From NCBI GenBank assembly GCA_002421905.1, contig DISK01000015.1:1-64000 (forward strand): a stretch of DNA of 64,000 nt. Direction: 5' to 3'. Below the pieces are notes generated by a model. The model did not search any database and had not been told where the DNA came from. It saw only the letters and a program-made list of their open reading frames with translations. Source of the stretch: Micavibrio sp. UBA6212. GTDB taxonomy: Bacteria > Pseudomonadota > Alphaproteobacteria > Micavibrionales > Micavibrionaceae. Positions 1-8,776 of the stretch are shown piece after piece (positions within the stretch are counted from its first letter, which is position 1; each line of letters starts with the position of its first letter). A program made the position numbers and the translations under genes.

Positions 1-313
1 CACCACCAACAACCGAATGGAATTGATGGCTGCCATTCAGGGGCTCCGCGCCCTGTCGCGCCCCTGTCGGGTCAAAATTCATACGGACAGCAAATATGTC
101 TTGCAAGGCATTACGGAATGGCTGGAGGGATGGAAGGCCAAGGGATGGAAAACTGCCAATAGAAAGCCGGTTAAAAATCAGGATTTGTGGCAGGAGCTGG
201 ATCAGGAAATTGCCCGCCATGATATTGAGTGGATCTGGGTTAAGGGTCATGCCGGCCACATCGAAAACGAACGCGCCGATGAACTGGCCCGTTCTGGTAT
301 TCCTAAATCCTGA
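1..313 (+). CDS. rnhA: Ribonuclease HI, 5'-truncated by window edge
   Basis: RNase HI cleaves the RNA strand of RNA-DNA hybrids (R-loops, primer remnants) in the cytoplasm. The visible part opens in frame with TTNNRMEL, the family block carrying the second catalytic acid (Glu). It continues with IHTDSKYV (third acid, Asp) and VKGHAGHIENERADELA, which holds the active-site His and last Asp. Only the N-terminal beta-strand block with the first Asp lies outside the window. About 103 codons are present, matching the usual 145-155 aa enzyme minus its first third. The stop codon directly abuts the stop of the convergent gene at 314-886. Confidence 0.96.
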   Translation, partial: TTNNRMELMAAIQGLRALSRPCRVKIHTDSKYVLQGITEWLEGWKAKGWKTANRKPVKNQDLWQELDQEIARHDIEWIWVKGHAGHIENERADELARSGIPKS

Positions 314-886
314 CTACCAAGTGCGGAAGGTGCCGGAATCCATGTGGACAAATTGCTGGCGAGAATAATATCCAACGCCGCCCGCTTTAAGATTGGTTGC
401 AATTTCGCGGATGTGTTTGGTGTTGATGCCTTCCAGTCGAAGATCAATCGCCTGACCCGACATATGAAGCGAACGTTTGGCAACACCTCTGGAATTGGAT
501 CTCAACATGGCATTGGTATGCGGAGAGCGATAACCGGAAATGATGGAGTATGGATTTGTGCTGCCGGTGTAACGATGAACAGCGGCAATAATATCAATGG
601 CACGCGGATCCATCGGAAAAACTTCGTTTTGGCGGAAGTCGCGCATGACATAGTTGATGCGCTCGAATGCATCTGGCAGATACTTGTCGCCAACACGATA
701 AACACCAGAGAATGACTCTCCGGTATGTGAATTTCTGAAAGATACACTGTAAGCTCCGCCTGACGGCATGGCCAATGCAGGTTTAACACCTGTGGAGATT
801 AGTGCTGCCATTGAGAGAGTTAATCCGCTTTTGAGAAAGCTGCGGCGGCTCAACAAGGACTCAGTACCAGAATCTAGAAAGGACAT
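314..886 (-). CDS. Tat-exported YcbK/DUF882-type M15 peptidase-like protein
   Basis: 190 aa. The N-terminus has a twin-arginine motif (SRRSFLKSG, about residues 13-21), a hydrophobic stretch and an AxA-type cleavage site (ALA) near residue 39, so export by the Tat system is likely. The rest matches the DUF882/YcbK family, related to peptidase M15 D,D-carboxypeptidases. It shows GYRSPHTN (about 118-125), SLHMSGQAIDLRL (about 139-151) and FVHMD (about 180-184), the expected His/Asp/His zinc-ligand pattern. Members are thought to act on peptidoglycan; the substrate here is unknown. An AGGT ribosome-binding site lies 5 nt before the ATG. It ends exactly where rnhA ends on the other strand. Confidence 0.85.
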   Translation of the reverse strand: MSFLDSGTESLLSRRSFLKSGLTLSMAALISTGVKPALAMPSGGAYSVSFRNSHTGESFSGVYRVGDKYLPDAFERINYVMRDFRQNEVFPMDPRAIDIIAAVHRYTGSTNPYSIISGYRSPHTNAMLRSNSRGVAKRSLHMSGQAIDLRLEGINTKHIREIATNLKAGGVGYYSRQQFVHMDSGTFRTW

Positions 887-1116
887 ATTCTACCTATTCG
901 GATCGTTTGAAACTAAAGTGCTTTTAATACAATAAGTGCTTATCTAGCAAATACTGTTCTTTTTATCAAAGTCAGGATATTAAAAAAATGAATTTGAAGA
1001 GAGGATCAAGAATTATCCCCTGATCTCTCTATTCTAGGAAATCTGTCCGAAAGGTTCAATATATTTCGTTTTTACTTTTATATAATAAAATTTACTTCAA
1101 ATCCCGATCGCACAAC
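887..1116. other. Gene-free AT-rich gap with an imperfect hairpin
   Basis: No credible coding sequence is seen between the transpeptidase stop and the start of the Tat-exported protein. The gap must hold the promoter of the gene at 314-886 and the 3' end of the transpeptidase transcript. An imperfect hairpin at 998-1030 (AGAGAGGATCA and TGATCTCTCT, one bulged G) is the only structure. Read on the minus strand it is followed, after about 9 nt, by a T-rich run, so it may be a weak terminator for the long minus-strand operon. Confidence 0.4.
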
Positions 1117-2832
1117 TCAAAGCATCGGAAAGTCTATTTGACCGTTATTTTTCAATAGGTTCACCAGAGTCTTGTCGAGGGCATAGATATCCTGACCATA
1201 GACCAATTTCCCGTCCGCATCTTTCCATATTGTATAGTAAAACAGATACACGGGGAGAGGATTTGACGCTGAAATCTCACGAGTCTTGCCCGCTTTCAAA
1301 TAGGAGTCGAGGCGATCTTCCGACCAATGTTTGTTGTCACCCAGAATAAAATTTGCGATTCTTCGGGGTTCAGCCAACCTGACGCAGCCGGAACTCTGGG
1401 CGCGATCATCCTTTTTGAATAGGCTTGGCGTATTGGTATCATGCAAATAAATATCATAGCGGTTCGGCATCAAAACACGGATAACTCCCAGTGCATTGGC
1501 AGCCCCCGGCCCTTGAACCATCTGAATCGATTTCAAGTCCCGCTCAGACATCGATTCCCAATCAATTTCCTCGGGCGGAACAGTCACCATACCGGAGCCA
1601 TCTTCTGCCTTGATACGGAACGCAATGCCTTTTTCAGATAAAGCCTGCGGGTCTTTTTTCAAAGCCGGAAGATAATCTTCTTTCTTGATTGTATCGGGGA
1701 CATACCATGACGGATTAAAACGAATACCCACAATCTCGTCTACGAAACTCATGGTTGGGCGTTTTTTCCGACCAACAATCACGGGCATTTCAAATTCAAC
1801 GCGACTGTTATCAACCGCCCTCAACCACATCGCCGGAATATTCACCTCGACATAACGTCCAGGCATCGGGCGTCTGACCCAGCGGCGGCGTTCCAGATTT
1901 GCCAGCACCTTAATCAGGTGATCGCGCGGGCCTTCATTCAAAGACTGAACTGTTCTGGGGCCAATCACGCCATCTGCTTTCAAACCATGATCTATCTGAA
2001 ATTTTGTGACAGCTTCGACCAGTTTTTCATCATAGATTTGCGCGTTCTCCCCAACATTCACACCCAGACGTTCCCGAATTTGTGCCACAACAGGACTGGA
2101 TTGGCCTTGCCGGATCAGTCCGGACAGAGGAATCGGCGCAAGATCCGATTTTGCATTTTCTGCATATTGATCGAGAATATTTTTCAATTCTTTGCGGAGA
2201 GATTCATACTCCTCATCCTGAGGAGCCAACAAAGATAAAACACGCGCCGGATCGTCCGAGCGGGAGATCACATTCAGCAAAGAATATGCCGCAACACCTT
2301 TTGACCATGACCCCATATCGGCTTCAACGAGTTTGGCAGAGATGCGCATCCCTGATATATCCGCCCCGTAATGAATGACGGCATTGGTCATCAACAATTC
2401 AGCCTTAATAGCACCGATTTCATCAGAAAATTTTGAATCAATCATCTGGGACAAGATCGTGCGTTGATAATTTTCAGGATTGAGGCCGTGGGTATAAGAG
2501 TCACGGATCAAGGCAAAAAGTTTTTTACTGTCCGAAGAAAAGCGGCCTTCCCTAACCCATAAAAATTTCCCCTGATGTTCCTGATAGAATTTCAGCACAT
2601 CTTTTTTATCCAGTAACTTTACGCCTTCGATGGTGCCGGATTTGATAAAGGCCAGAATTGGCGCGTCTTCCTGAGCAGTCACCTGAGTTGCCATACTGGC
2701 GGCGGCAGGATCGAGGATTTCTTCTTGGGAAAAGGCAGAACCAGATACAAAAAATGTGCTCGCCAATAAAATCGCAGACCCTAGAAAAAATACAGGCGCG
2801 CGATAAAATGGCTTAAAGATCGGCATAGACAT
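1117..2832 (-). CDS. L,D-transpeptidase, YcbB/LdtD type, exported
   Basis: About 571 aa. L,D-transpeptidases make 3-3 peptidoglycan cross-links or attach proteins to the wall in the periplasm. The N-terminus has a signal peptide/anchor (FFLGSAILLASTFFVSGSAFS). A peptidoglycan-binding repeat (LIRQGQSSPVV to GVIGPRTVQSL, about 235-300) precedes a YkuD catalytic domain with YLHDTN and SSGCVR; the catalytic Cys is near residue 482. This order is that of E. coli LdtD (YcbB). The reading frame stays open into ilvD, but a GAGG site just before two close ATGs (2832 and 2826) sets the start; 2826 has better spacing. It overlaps the 3' end of ilvD by 14-20 nt, so the two are probably translationally coupled. 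Confidence 0.9.
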   Translation of the reverse strand: MSMPIFKPFYRAPVFFLGSAILLASTFFVSGSAFSQEEILDPAAASMATQVTAQEDAPILAFIKSGTIEGVKLLDKKDVLKFYQEHQGKFLWVREGRFSSDSKKLFALIRDSYTHGLNPENYQRTILSQMIDSKFSDEIGAIKAELLMTNAVIHYGADISGMRISAKLVEADMGSWSKGVAAYSLLNVISRSDDPARVLSLLAPQDEEYESLRKELKNILDQYAENAKSDLAPIPLSGLIRQGQSSPVVAQIRERLGVNVGENAQIYDEKLVEAVTKFQIDHGLKADGVIGPRTVQSLNEGPRDHLIKVLANLERRRWVRRPMPGRYVEVNIPAMWLRAVDNSRVEFEMPVIVGRKKRPTMSFVDEIVGIRFNPSWYVPDTIKKEDYLPALKKDPQALSEKGIAFRIKAEDGSGMVTVPPEEIDWESMSERDLKSIQMVQGPGAANALGVIRVLMPNRYDIYLHDTNTPSLFKKDDRAQSSGCVRLAEPRRIANFILGDNKHWSEDRLDSYLKAGKTREISASNPLPVYLFYYTIWKDADGKLVYGQDIYALDKTLVNLLKNNGQIDFPML

Positions 2833-4528
2833 GTTCCTCGGCTTTTGCTCCCGGATGGGTGACAGCACCCTTGACGGCAGGCCCAACCAGTTGGGCGTAT
2901 TTCCACAACACGCCGGATTGATATTTGTTCTGGCGCGGTTTCCAGTTTTGACGACGTGCGGCAATTTCTTCATCAGACAACTGCACATCCATCGTTCCTT
3001 TTTCAGCATCAATGCGGATGATATCCCCGTCTTTAAGCAAGCCAATCGGGCCACCTATCGCAGCTTCCGGCCCGACATGGCCGATGCAGAACCCACGGGT
3101 TCCACCGGAAAAACGGCCATCGGTAATCAAAGCCACTTTGCCGCCCATCCCCTGCCCATACAACGCGCCGGTTGTCGAAAGCATTTCGCGCATACCAGGC
3201 CCACCTTTTGGCCCTTCGTAGCGAATAACCAGAACGTCACCTTCTTTGTACTGGCGATTTTGAACGGCATCAAAACATTCTTGTTCCGAGTCAAAACATC
3301 TGGCAGGCCCTTCAAAAGATAAATTATCCATTCCGGCAATTTTAACAATCGCGCCATCTGGTGCAAGATTACCTTTCAATCCAACAACACCGCCCGTCAT
3401 CGAGATCGGATTTGTAATCGGATAAATCACATCCTGATTTTCGGGGAACTCGACCCCTTCCAGATTTTCGGCAATTGTTTTTCCTGTAACGGTCAGGCAA
3501 TCCCCATGTAGATAGCCGCCTTTCAAAAGTTCTTTGAGAACGACGGAGACGCCGCCGACATCAAATAAATCTTTCGCAACATATTTTCCACCCGGTTTAA
3601 GGCTCGCCAAATAGGGTGTCCGACGCATCACATCACACACATCATGCAAATCGAAATCAATTCCTGCTTCGTGCGCCAACGCTGGTAAATGCAATGCCGC
3701 GTTGGTTGAACCACCGGTTGCCGCCACAATCATCGCCGCGTTTTCCAAAGATTTGCGTGTTACAATATCGCGCGGACGAATATTTTTCCGGATCAATTCG
3801 ACAATCGCTTTGCCCGAAGCCACCGCATATTCATCCCGCGTTTCATAAGGCGCCGGTGCCCCCGCCGAACCGGGTAACGCCAGACCAATTGCCTCAGACA
3901 CACAAGCCATCGTATTGGCCGTGAACTGCCCCCCGCATGCACCAGAAGACGGGCATGCACAACATTCCATTTCTTTGAGATCAGCGTCCGAGAATTCTCC
4001 GGTTGCGTGTTTTCCCACCCCTTCAAAAACATCAATGACCGTGACATCTTTTCCACGGAACTTGCCGGGCAGAATAGACCCGCCATACATAAAGACAGAT
4101 GGCACGTTCAAGCGCACCATCACCATCATCATTCCAGGCAAGGATTTGTCACAGCCAGCCAGTCCGACCAACGCATCATAACAATGACCCCGCATTGTCA
4201 ATTCAACCGAGTCCGCGATGACATCACGGGACGGAAGGCTTGAGCGCATTCCTTCATGTCCCATGGCAATTCCATCGGTCACGGTAATTGTGGTAAATTC
4301 ACGGGGAGTTGCACCATTTTCCGACACGCCTTTTTTGACGGACTGTGCCTGACGCTGCAGAGCAATATTACATGGGGCTGCTTCGTTCCAACAGGTTGCG
4401 ACGCCGACCAAAGGCTGATGAATCTCTTCCTCGGTCATTCCCATGGCATAATAGTAAGAACGGTGCGGTGCGCTTTTGGGGCCTTCGGTGACATACCGAC
4501 TGACCAGTTTTGTTTTATCCCACTTCAT
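2813..4528 (-). CDS. ilvD: Dihydroxy-acid dehydratase
   Basis: 571 aa, normal for the IlvD/Edd family. It dehydrates 2,3-dihydroxyisovalerate and 2,3-dihydroxy-3-methylvalerate, the shared step before valine, leucine and isoleucine. Iron-sulfur cysteines sit in TCWNEAAPCN (about residue 46), AGCDKSLPG (about 119) and ECCACPSSGACGGQFTANTM (about 187-206). The C-terminal GRFSGGTRGFCIGHVGPEA block is also present. An AGAGGG ribosome-binding site precedes the ATG. It lies 23 nt downstream of the PH-domain gene at 4552 and overlaps the transpeptidase gene. The other branched-chain genes (leuCDB, ilvE) lie far away in this window. Confidence 0.98.
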   Translation of the reverse strand: MKWDKTKLVSRYVTEGPKSAPHRSYYYAMGMTEEEIHQPLVGVATCWNEAAPCNIALQRQAQSVKKGVSENGATPREFTTITVTDGIAMGHEGMRSSLPSRDVIADSVELTMRGHCYDALVGLAGCDKSLPGMMMVMVRLNVPSVFMYGGSILPGKFRGKDVTVIDVFEGVGKHATGEFSDADLKEMECCACPSSGACGGQFTANTMACVSEAIGLALPGSAGAPAPYETRDEYAVASGKAIVELIRKNIRPRDIVTRKSLENAAMIVAATGGSTNAALHLPALAHEAGIDFDLHDVCDVMRRTPYLASLKPGGKYVAKDLFDVGGVSVVLKELLKGGYLHGDCLTVTGKTIAENLEGVEFPENQDVIYPITNPISMTGGVVGLKGNLAPDGAIVKIAGMDNLSFEGPARCFDSEQECFDAVQNRQYKEGDVLVIRYEGPKGGPGMREMLSTTGALYGQGMGGKVALITDGRFSGGTRGFCIGHVGPEAAIGGPIGLLKDGDIIRIDAEKGTMDVQLSDEEIAARRQNWKPRQNKYQSGVLWKYAQLVGPAVKGAVTHPGAKAEEHVYADL

Positions 4529-4551
4529 TATGACACCCTCTTATCTCTGAA

Positions 4552-5058
4552 TTAGTTTTCACCCTGATTGCCGTTCTGAGCGGCTTGATCCCTCTTATAC
4601 AACAGATCATCAATGACATTTCTGACCTCTATGGCATTGGACAGAAAAGGAATAAAGGAAAAACGCGACCCCGTACCCGTTAGAACAATCGTTCCGTAAT
4701 TCAGGAAATGTCCGACAATTGTTCTTTGGATTTCGACGCTTTCGACACGTTCCAGACGCACCTGCACTGTATCAACTTTGACAATGCCGGAGCGGAAAAA
4801 GATCCTTTGGTTGGTGACAAAAATCATCAATATGGATTTGAGAATAATAGCATAGCCAAACCCCAGAAAAGCCACCAAGCACAGGAAATATCCCAAAGGT
4901 GGCGCGATCAATCCAAAAAGGAGGGCAATTAGCAGCATGACGCAAGCCTTCCAGAATATGGCGTTCGAAATTCTTCCCTTAATCAGGATTTCTTCACCTT
5001 CCCTCAATGAGGAGGGCAAATCGTACTGACGTGCCGACATAATTTTCTTTGGTTCCAT
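4552..5058 (-). CDS. Membrane protein with bacterial PH domain (YdbS/YdbT-like)
   Basis: 168 aa. Two hydrophobic segments lie at about residues 33-75 (ACVMLLIALLFGLIAPPLG and FLCLVAFLGFGYAIIL). They are followed by a bPH domain of the form MIFVTNQRIFFRSGIVKVDTVQVRLERVESVEI...ILNYGTIVLTGTGS. The motif 'TNQRIFxRxG...lxRVESVxIxxxxxGxxxxYGTIxxxG' is typical of the DUF304/bPH_2 family. Function is unknown. It is probably a diverged paralog of its upstream neighbour (5099-5659), which has the same TM-TM-PH order. A pair of such proteins is known as YdbS/YdbT in Bacillus; any functional link is inference. An AAAGG site precedes the ATG. Confidence 0.8.
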   Translation of the reverse strand: MEPKKIMSARQYDLPSSLREGEEILIKGRISNAIFWKACVMLLIALLFGLIAPPLGYFLCLVAFLGFGYAIILKSILMIFVTNQRIFFRSGIVKVDTVQVRLERVESVEIQRTIVGHFLNYGTIVLTGTGSRFSFIPFLSNAIEVRNVIDDLLYKRDQAAQNGNQGEN

Positions 5059-5098
5059 ATTCTAACCTTTCTTTTCAAAAAGCCCGTTCGTCCGGAAA

Positions 5099-5659
5099 TT
5101 AACCGCTTCGGGCTTTTTCGATAGCCTTACGGAATCGGATAGGTTCTGCCAAATTCGGCATAACCATTTCACCTACACCCATTCCATGAATAATCAAGCG
5201 GCCAAAGTCAAAAATACGGCCCCAGAATGGTTGAACCACCGAGACACTCTCGATACGGTCAATGCTCATTTCACCAACATTCCGCGCAATCAACCCACGT
5301 TTGAAGATGATGCGGTTGCTGGTCACGACGATTTCAGTTGTTGCCTTGGTAACCATCATCTGGGCAAACCGAAAGATCCCCATCAGAAAAATCAATAGAG
5401 CAACCAGCTTGATAACAGGGTGCATTTTTCGAACAATAGCCAGCCAACCGTCTCCCGGTTCGAGGCTGTAAGACAGCATAACGTTCGAGACGGATTCAGG
5501 CAGGTAATGCAGAAGAATTTCAACCGAAATCAAAAGCATGACCGAAAACAACACACCCCAGACAATCGCCATCACGGCCTGAAGATCATAGAACCAATGA
5601 AATCTGGCAACGTAGATAACATCTTCATCTGAGGAAAGTGACTGTTGGACATAGAGCAT
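5099..5659 (-). CDS. Membrane protein with bacterial PH domain, coupled to pfkA
   Basis: 186 aa. Two long transmembrane segments (about 27-52, AVMAIVWGVLFSVMLLISVEI; about 83-103, VIKLVALLIFLMGIFRFAQMM) precede a bPH domain: IVVTSNRIIFKRGLIARNVGEMSIDRIESVSVVQPFWGRIFDFGRLIIHGMG. Its ATG overlaps the pfkA TAA (TAATG), so translation is very probably coupled to pfkA. The next gene downstream is a second PH protein. Such proteins are membrane-associated and of unknown function; ligand binding by the bacterial PH fold is not shown here. Confidence 0.8.
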   Translation of the reverse strand: MLYVQQSLSSDEDVIYVARFHWFYDLQAVMAIVWGVLFSVMLLISVEILLHYLPESVSNVMLSYSLEPGDGWLAIVRKMHPVIKLVALLIFLMGIFRFAQMMVTKATTEIVVTSNRIIFKRGLIARNVGEMSIDRIESVSVVQPFWGRIFDFGRLIIHGMGVGEMVMPNLAEPIRFRKAIEKARSG

Positions 5660-6741
5660 TAGGCTTCATCCCCCAATGAAATACCCAATGCACGAGCCGT
5701 GTGAACCAGAGTGCTGTTGACATCAACTGCCTGATAGGCTGCGATGGCGGCCTCAATCGGCACATCCACAACTTCACGGTTTTTCCAAGCGACCATACGA
5801 TCGAATTTACCTTCGGCGATCAGATCGACTGCCCGCACACCGAACGCAGATGCCAACAAGCGGTCATTATATGTCGGAGAACTTCCACGCTGGACATGCC
5901 CCAGAACCGTCACACGGGTTTCCGAGCCTGTTGCCTTGAAAATCTGGTCGCCAACATAGTGACCAATTCCGCCATACCGCAACTGACCATCGTTGAACTT
6001 CATCTGGGCGGCATCACCTTCGAGAGTTTTGACAGCTTCGGAAACAACCACCAACGCAAAGTTCCGGCCATTTTCCTTAACCTGAGAAATTTTCTTGGCC
6101 ACGCTGCTGATCCGATACGGAATTTCAGGAATCAAAATAACATCCGCACCACCTGCAATACCAGCCGTCAGCGCAATATGTCCCGCATCACGTCCCATAA
6201 CTTCGAGAACCATGACCCGATCATGAGATGCCGCAGTCGGTTGCAAACGATCCAGAGCTTCGGTTGCAACAGACACAGCAGTATCAAAACCGATTGACGT
6301 TTCTGTTTCGCCAATATCGTTATCAATCGTTTTGGGAATTCCCACCATACGGATCCCGCCTTGCATCGCAAGTTTTCTAAGAATAGCAAAGCTACCATCC
6401 CCGCCGATGCCGATGACCGCTTCGAGGTCGAGACTTTTGAATCCGTTGATAATTTCATCGGTACGATCTTTGATTGATCCATCCGGCATCGGATACGCGA
6501 AAGGGTTCCCTCTGTTTGTGGTTCCCAAAATGGTTCCACCCATGCGCATCACGTTGTTATCAAACATATTCGGCGTCAAAACCTTATATTCAATCGGATC
6601 GCACAAAAGACCAGCCGTTCCATCCAAAATTCCATAAACTTCCCAGCCCAACAAATCTGCCCGATGTACAGCCGCACGTATCGCAGCATTCAATCCTGCG
6701 CAATCACCACCACTAGTTAAAATGCCAATTCTTTTCTTCAT
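5659..6741 (-). CDS. pfkA: 6-phosphofructokinase
   Basis: 360 aa. It phosphorylates fructose 6-phosphate to the 1,6-bisphosphate in glycolysis. Family blocks: ILTSGGDCAGLNAAIRA (phosphate-donor loop), TTNRGNPF, GIGGDGSFA (113-119), PKTIDNDI (136-143, catalytic Asp140), and EVMGRDAGHIALTAGIAGGAD. The start MKKRIGIL follows a perfect AGAGGA site; upstream in-frame codons are discarded. The donor is uncertain: Gly116 (E. coli Gly104) favours ATP, while Lys137 (E. coli Gly124) is typical of pyrophosphate-dependent enzymes. It heads a minus-strand run with two PH-domain genes, ilvD and the transpeptidase. Confidence 0.95.
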   Translation of the reverse strand: MKKRIGILTSGGDCAGLNAAIRAAVHRADLLGWEVYGILDGTAGLLCDPIEYKVLTPNMFDNNVMRMGGTILGTTNRGNPFAYPMPDGSIKDRTDEIINGFKSLDLEAVIGIGGDGSFAILRKLAMQGGIRMVGIPKTIDNDIGETETSIGFDTAVSVATEALDRLQPTAASHDRVMVLEVMGRDAGHIALTAGIAGGADVILIPEIPYRISSVAKKISQVKENGRNFALVVVSEAVKTLEGDAAQMKFNDGQLRYGGIGHYVGDQIFKATGSETRVTVLGHVQRGSSPTYNDRLLASAFGVRAVDLIAEGKFDRMVAWKNREVVDVPIEAAIAAYQAVDVNSTLVHTARALGISLGDEA

Positions 6742-6983
6742 GTTTCCTCTATTTTGGGTACAAACGCTGTCCAGTATATTTAAGTGAACGGAAATGCCTG
6801 ACGAATACGTCAGATGAATCACAATACTTGGTTACGCCATAAACGTAAATGCTCTGAAAATGATTATTGTTAAATTATTTTTGCGTCCATATCATAATTA
6901 TGAAAAAATAGTTTCATGAATTGAGGCTACTCAAAAGACATTATTTCTGATAAGTATAATCAAAACACAAGGTTACACATTTA
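6742..6983. promoter_or_regulatory. Divergent intergenic region, pfkA / DUF465, with two dyads
   Basis: The 242 nt between pfkA and the small coiled-coil gene are AT-rich and should contain both promoters. Two dyads stand out. CTGACG-aata-CGTCAG at 6798-6813 lies 57 nt upstream of the pfkA start. TCATAATTATGA, a perfect 12-nt palindrome, lies at 6892-6903. Either could be an operator; no regulator gene is adjacent. Core promoter hexamers cannot be placed with confidence. Confidence 0.4.
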
Positions 6984-7184
6984 ATGGTAGATGAAGACGC
7001 ACTGCGGGATCAGTTAGAAGATCTGGCTCGCCAACATAAATCTCTGGATGAACAAATCAATCAACTGAGCGGTGCTCAGTCCGTTGACTTTCTTACGATT
7101 GCCAAGTTAAAGAAAGAGAAACTCAGACTCAAAGACATGATTTCACGCATTGAAAGTATGTTAATTCCCGATATTCTAGCCTAG
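6984..7184 (+). CDS. YdcH/DUF465 family small coiled-coil protein
   Basis: 66 aa, almost entirely alpha-helical. Two heptad-rich helices (about 5-30 and 36-58) are linked by GAQSVDFLTIAKLKKEKLRLKD. The pattern 'LxxxHxxLDxxIxxL...D...iakLKKeKLxLKDxI' is the DUF465/YdcH signature, common in alphaproteobacteria and of unknown function. It stands 9 nt upstream of purE on the same strand, so it may share the purE-purK transcript. Confidence 0.85.
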   Translation: MVDEDALRDQLEDLARQHKSLDEQINQLSGAQSVDFLTIAKLKKEKLRLKDMISRIESMLIPDILA

Positions 7185-7193
7185 GCACGTCAC

Positions 7194-7688
7194 ATGAGCG
7201 ATAGCGATTCACACCCTTTGGTTGGTATTATTATGGGATCCCAGTCCGATTGGGAAACCATGTCCCATGCCCACGACCTTCTCCACAAGCTGGGGATTCC
7301 CCACGAAACCCGTATCGTCTCGGCCCATCGCACACCGGATAGGCTGGTTGAATATAGTAAAACCGCCATTGAGCGCGGATTGAAAGTCATCATTGCAGGT
7401 GCAGGCGGTGCAGCACATCTCCCCGGCATGACAGCCAGCATGACCCGTCTGCCTGTTCTGGGTGTTCCCGTTGAAAGCAAAGCCCTGAGCGGAATGGATA
7501 GTTTGTTGTCGATTGCCCAGATGCCGGGAGGGATTCCGGTCGGAACCCTCGCGATTGGCAAGGCCGGCGCGATCAATGCCGCTCTGCTTGCGGCTGCTAT
7601 CCTTGCGTTGAATGACCCTGCCCTTGCAGAGCGTCTTGAAGATTTCAGAAAGACCCAGACTGAAAATGTCGCTCAAATCCCTCAATAA
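7194..7688 (+). CDS. purE: N5-carboxyaminoimidazole ribonucleotide mutase
   Basis: 164 aa, class I PurE. It converts N5-CAIR to CAIR in de novo purine synthesis, downstream of PurK. The N-terminal GIIMGSQSDWETM substrate-phosphate loop, VSAHRTPDRL (catalytic His), IIAGAGGAAHLPGM and VPVESKALSGMDSLLSIAQMPGGIPVGTLAIG are all present. The gene overlaps purK by 23 nt, so the two are coupled. The presence of purK confirms the two-step bacterial route. Confidence 0.98.
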   Translation: MSDSDSHPLVGIIMGSQSDWETMSHAHDLLHKLGIPHETRIVSAHRTPDRLVEYSKTAIERGLKVIIAGAGGAAHLPGMTASMTRLPVLGVPVESKALSGMDSLLSIAQMPGGIPVGTLAIGKAGAINAALLAAAILALNDPALAERLEDFRKTQTENVAQIPQ

Positions 7689-8748
7689 GCCTGCACAAAC
7701 TTTGGGAATTCTTGGCGGTGGCCAGTTGGGCCGCATGTCGGCCCTTGCCGCCGCACGCCTCGGGATCAAAACCCATATTTTTACACCGGAAAATGATTCT
7801 CCGGCGTCCCATGTCAGCGCCAAAACATTCGTCGCCGATTATGGCGACAAAGAAGCCCTTAAAGCCTTTGCCAAGTCGGTTGATGTTATTTCTTACGAAT
7901 TTGAAAATATCCCTGTTGAAACAGTCCGTTACCTGAATAAGTTTAAGCCCGTTTATCCGGATGAAAATCTGTTGGAGATTACCCAGCACCGCTGGAAAGA
8001 AAAGCAATTCCTCAATGATATTGGTATTCCCACCGCCCAATGGGCCAAGGCCACTGGCGCGAACGATATTAAATCTACACTTGAAGAGTGGGGAGCAACT
8101 GATTGTATTATCAAGACAACCCGTTTCGGATATGACGGGAAAGGTCAAGCCAGAATTTCCAAAGGGTCAGATATTCAGGCGGCATGGGATTGCCTTAAAA
8201 CCAGTGAGGCGATTATCGAATCTCTGGTTCCTTTTTCCCATGAAATTTCGGTCATTGTTGCTCGAGACCAGTTTGGAAAAACAGAAGCTTACTGCCCTGT
8301 CCTCAACGACCATAAGAATCACATCCTGTCCAAGACCACAGCTCCGGCTCCCCTTGATTCTGAACTGCTGGATAAGGCCAGTAAAATGGCAATTAAGCTG
8401 GCCAAAAAAGTAAATCTGATCGGTGTCTTGGGATTGGAATTATTTCTGACCAAAGACGGACAAATCATCGCCAACGAAATTGCCCCGCGCACCCATAATT
8501 CCGGTCACTGGACGATTGATGCCTGTGCTGTCTCCCAATTCGAGAATCATGTGCGGACAGTGTGTGGCCTTCCCTTAGGAAAAACAGACCGCCATTCCGA
8601 TGCCGTCATGATTAATTTGATTGGGGATGACATCAAACTGGTTGAAAAATATCTGAGCAAAAAGAATGCCTGCATTCATCTATACGGCAAGCCGGATGTC
8701 CGCGCAGGCCGCAAGATGGGGCATATCACCATTCTTAAACATACATAG
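7666..8748 (+). CDS. purK: N5-carboxyaminoimidazole ribonucleotide synthase
   Basis: 360 aa ATP-grasp enzyme that carboxylates AIR to N5-CAIR with ATP and bicarbonate. The N-terminal Rossmann-like segment is TLGILGGGQLGRMSALAAARLG. The ATP-grasp core includes CIIKTTRFGYDGKGQ and the metal-binding NEIAPRTHNSGHWTIDAC. The start at 7666 (MSLKSLNK) is chosen because it places the GGGQLGRM block at the usual distance. An upstream in-frame ATG at 7612 would give an unusually long N-terminus inside purE. Confidence 0.97.
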   Translation: MSLKSLNKPAQTLGILGGGQLGRMSALAAARLGIKTHIFTPENDSPASHVSAKTFVADYGDKEALKAFAKSVDVISYEFENIPVETVRYLNKFKPVYPDENLLEITQHRWKEKQFLNDIGIPTAQWAKATGANDIKSTLEEWGATDCIIKTTRFGYDGKGQARISKGSDIQAAWDCLKTSEAIIESLVPFSHEISVIVARDQFGKTEAYCPVLNDHKNHILSKTTAPAPLDSELLDKASKMAIKLAKKVNLIGVLGLELFLTKDGQIIANEIAPRTHNSGHWTIDACAVSQFENHVRTVCGLPLGKTDRHSDAVMINLIGDDIKLVEKYLSKKNACIHLYGKPDVRAGRKMGHITILKHT

Positions 8749-8776
8749 CCCCCCATGCTTATAAAGCACCCATCCT

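Noticed and set aside
2833..3054. N-terminal extension of the transpeptidase into ilvD
   Set aside because: The extension lies wholly within ilvD, has unnatural composition (Cys/Arg-rich) and would put the signal peptide about 75 residues into the protein; the ATG at 2832/2826 has a GAGG site.
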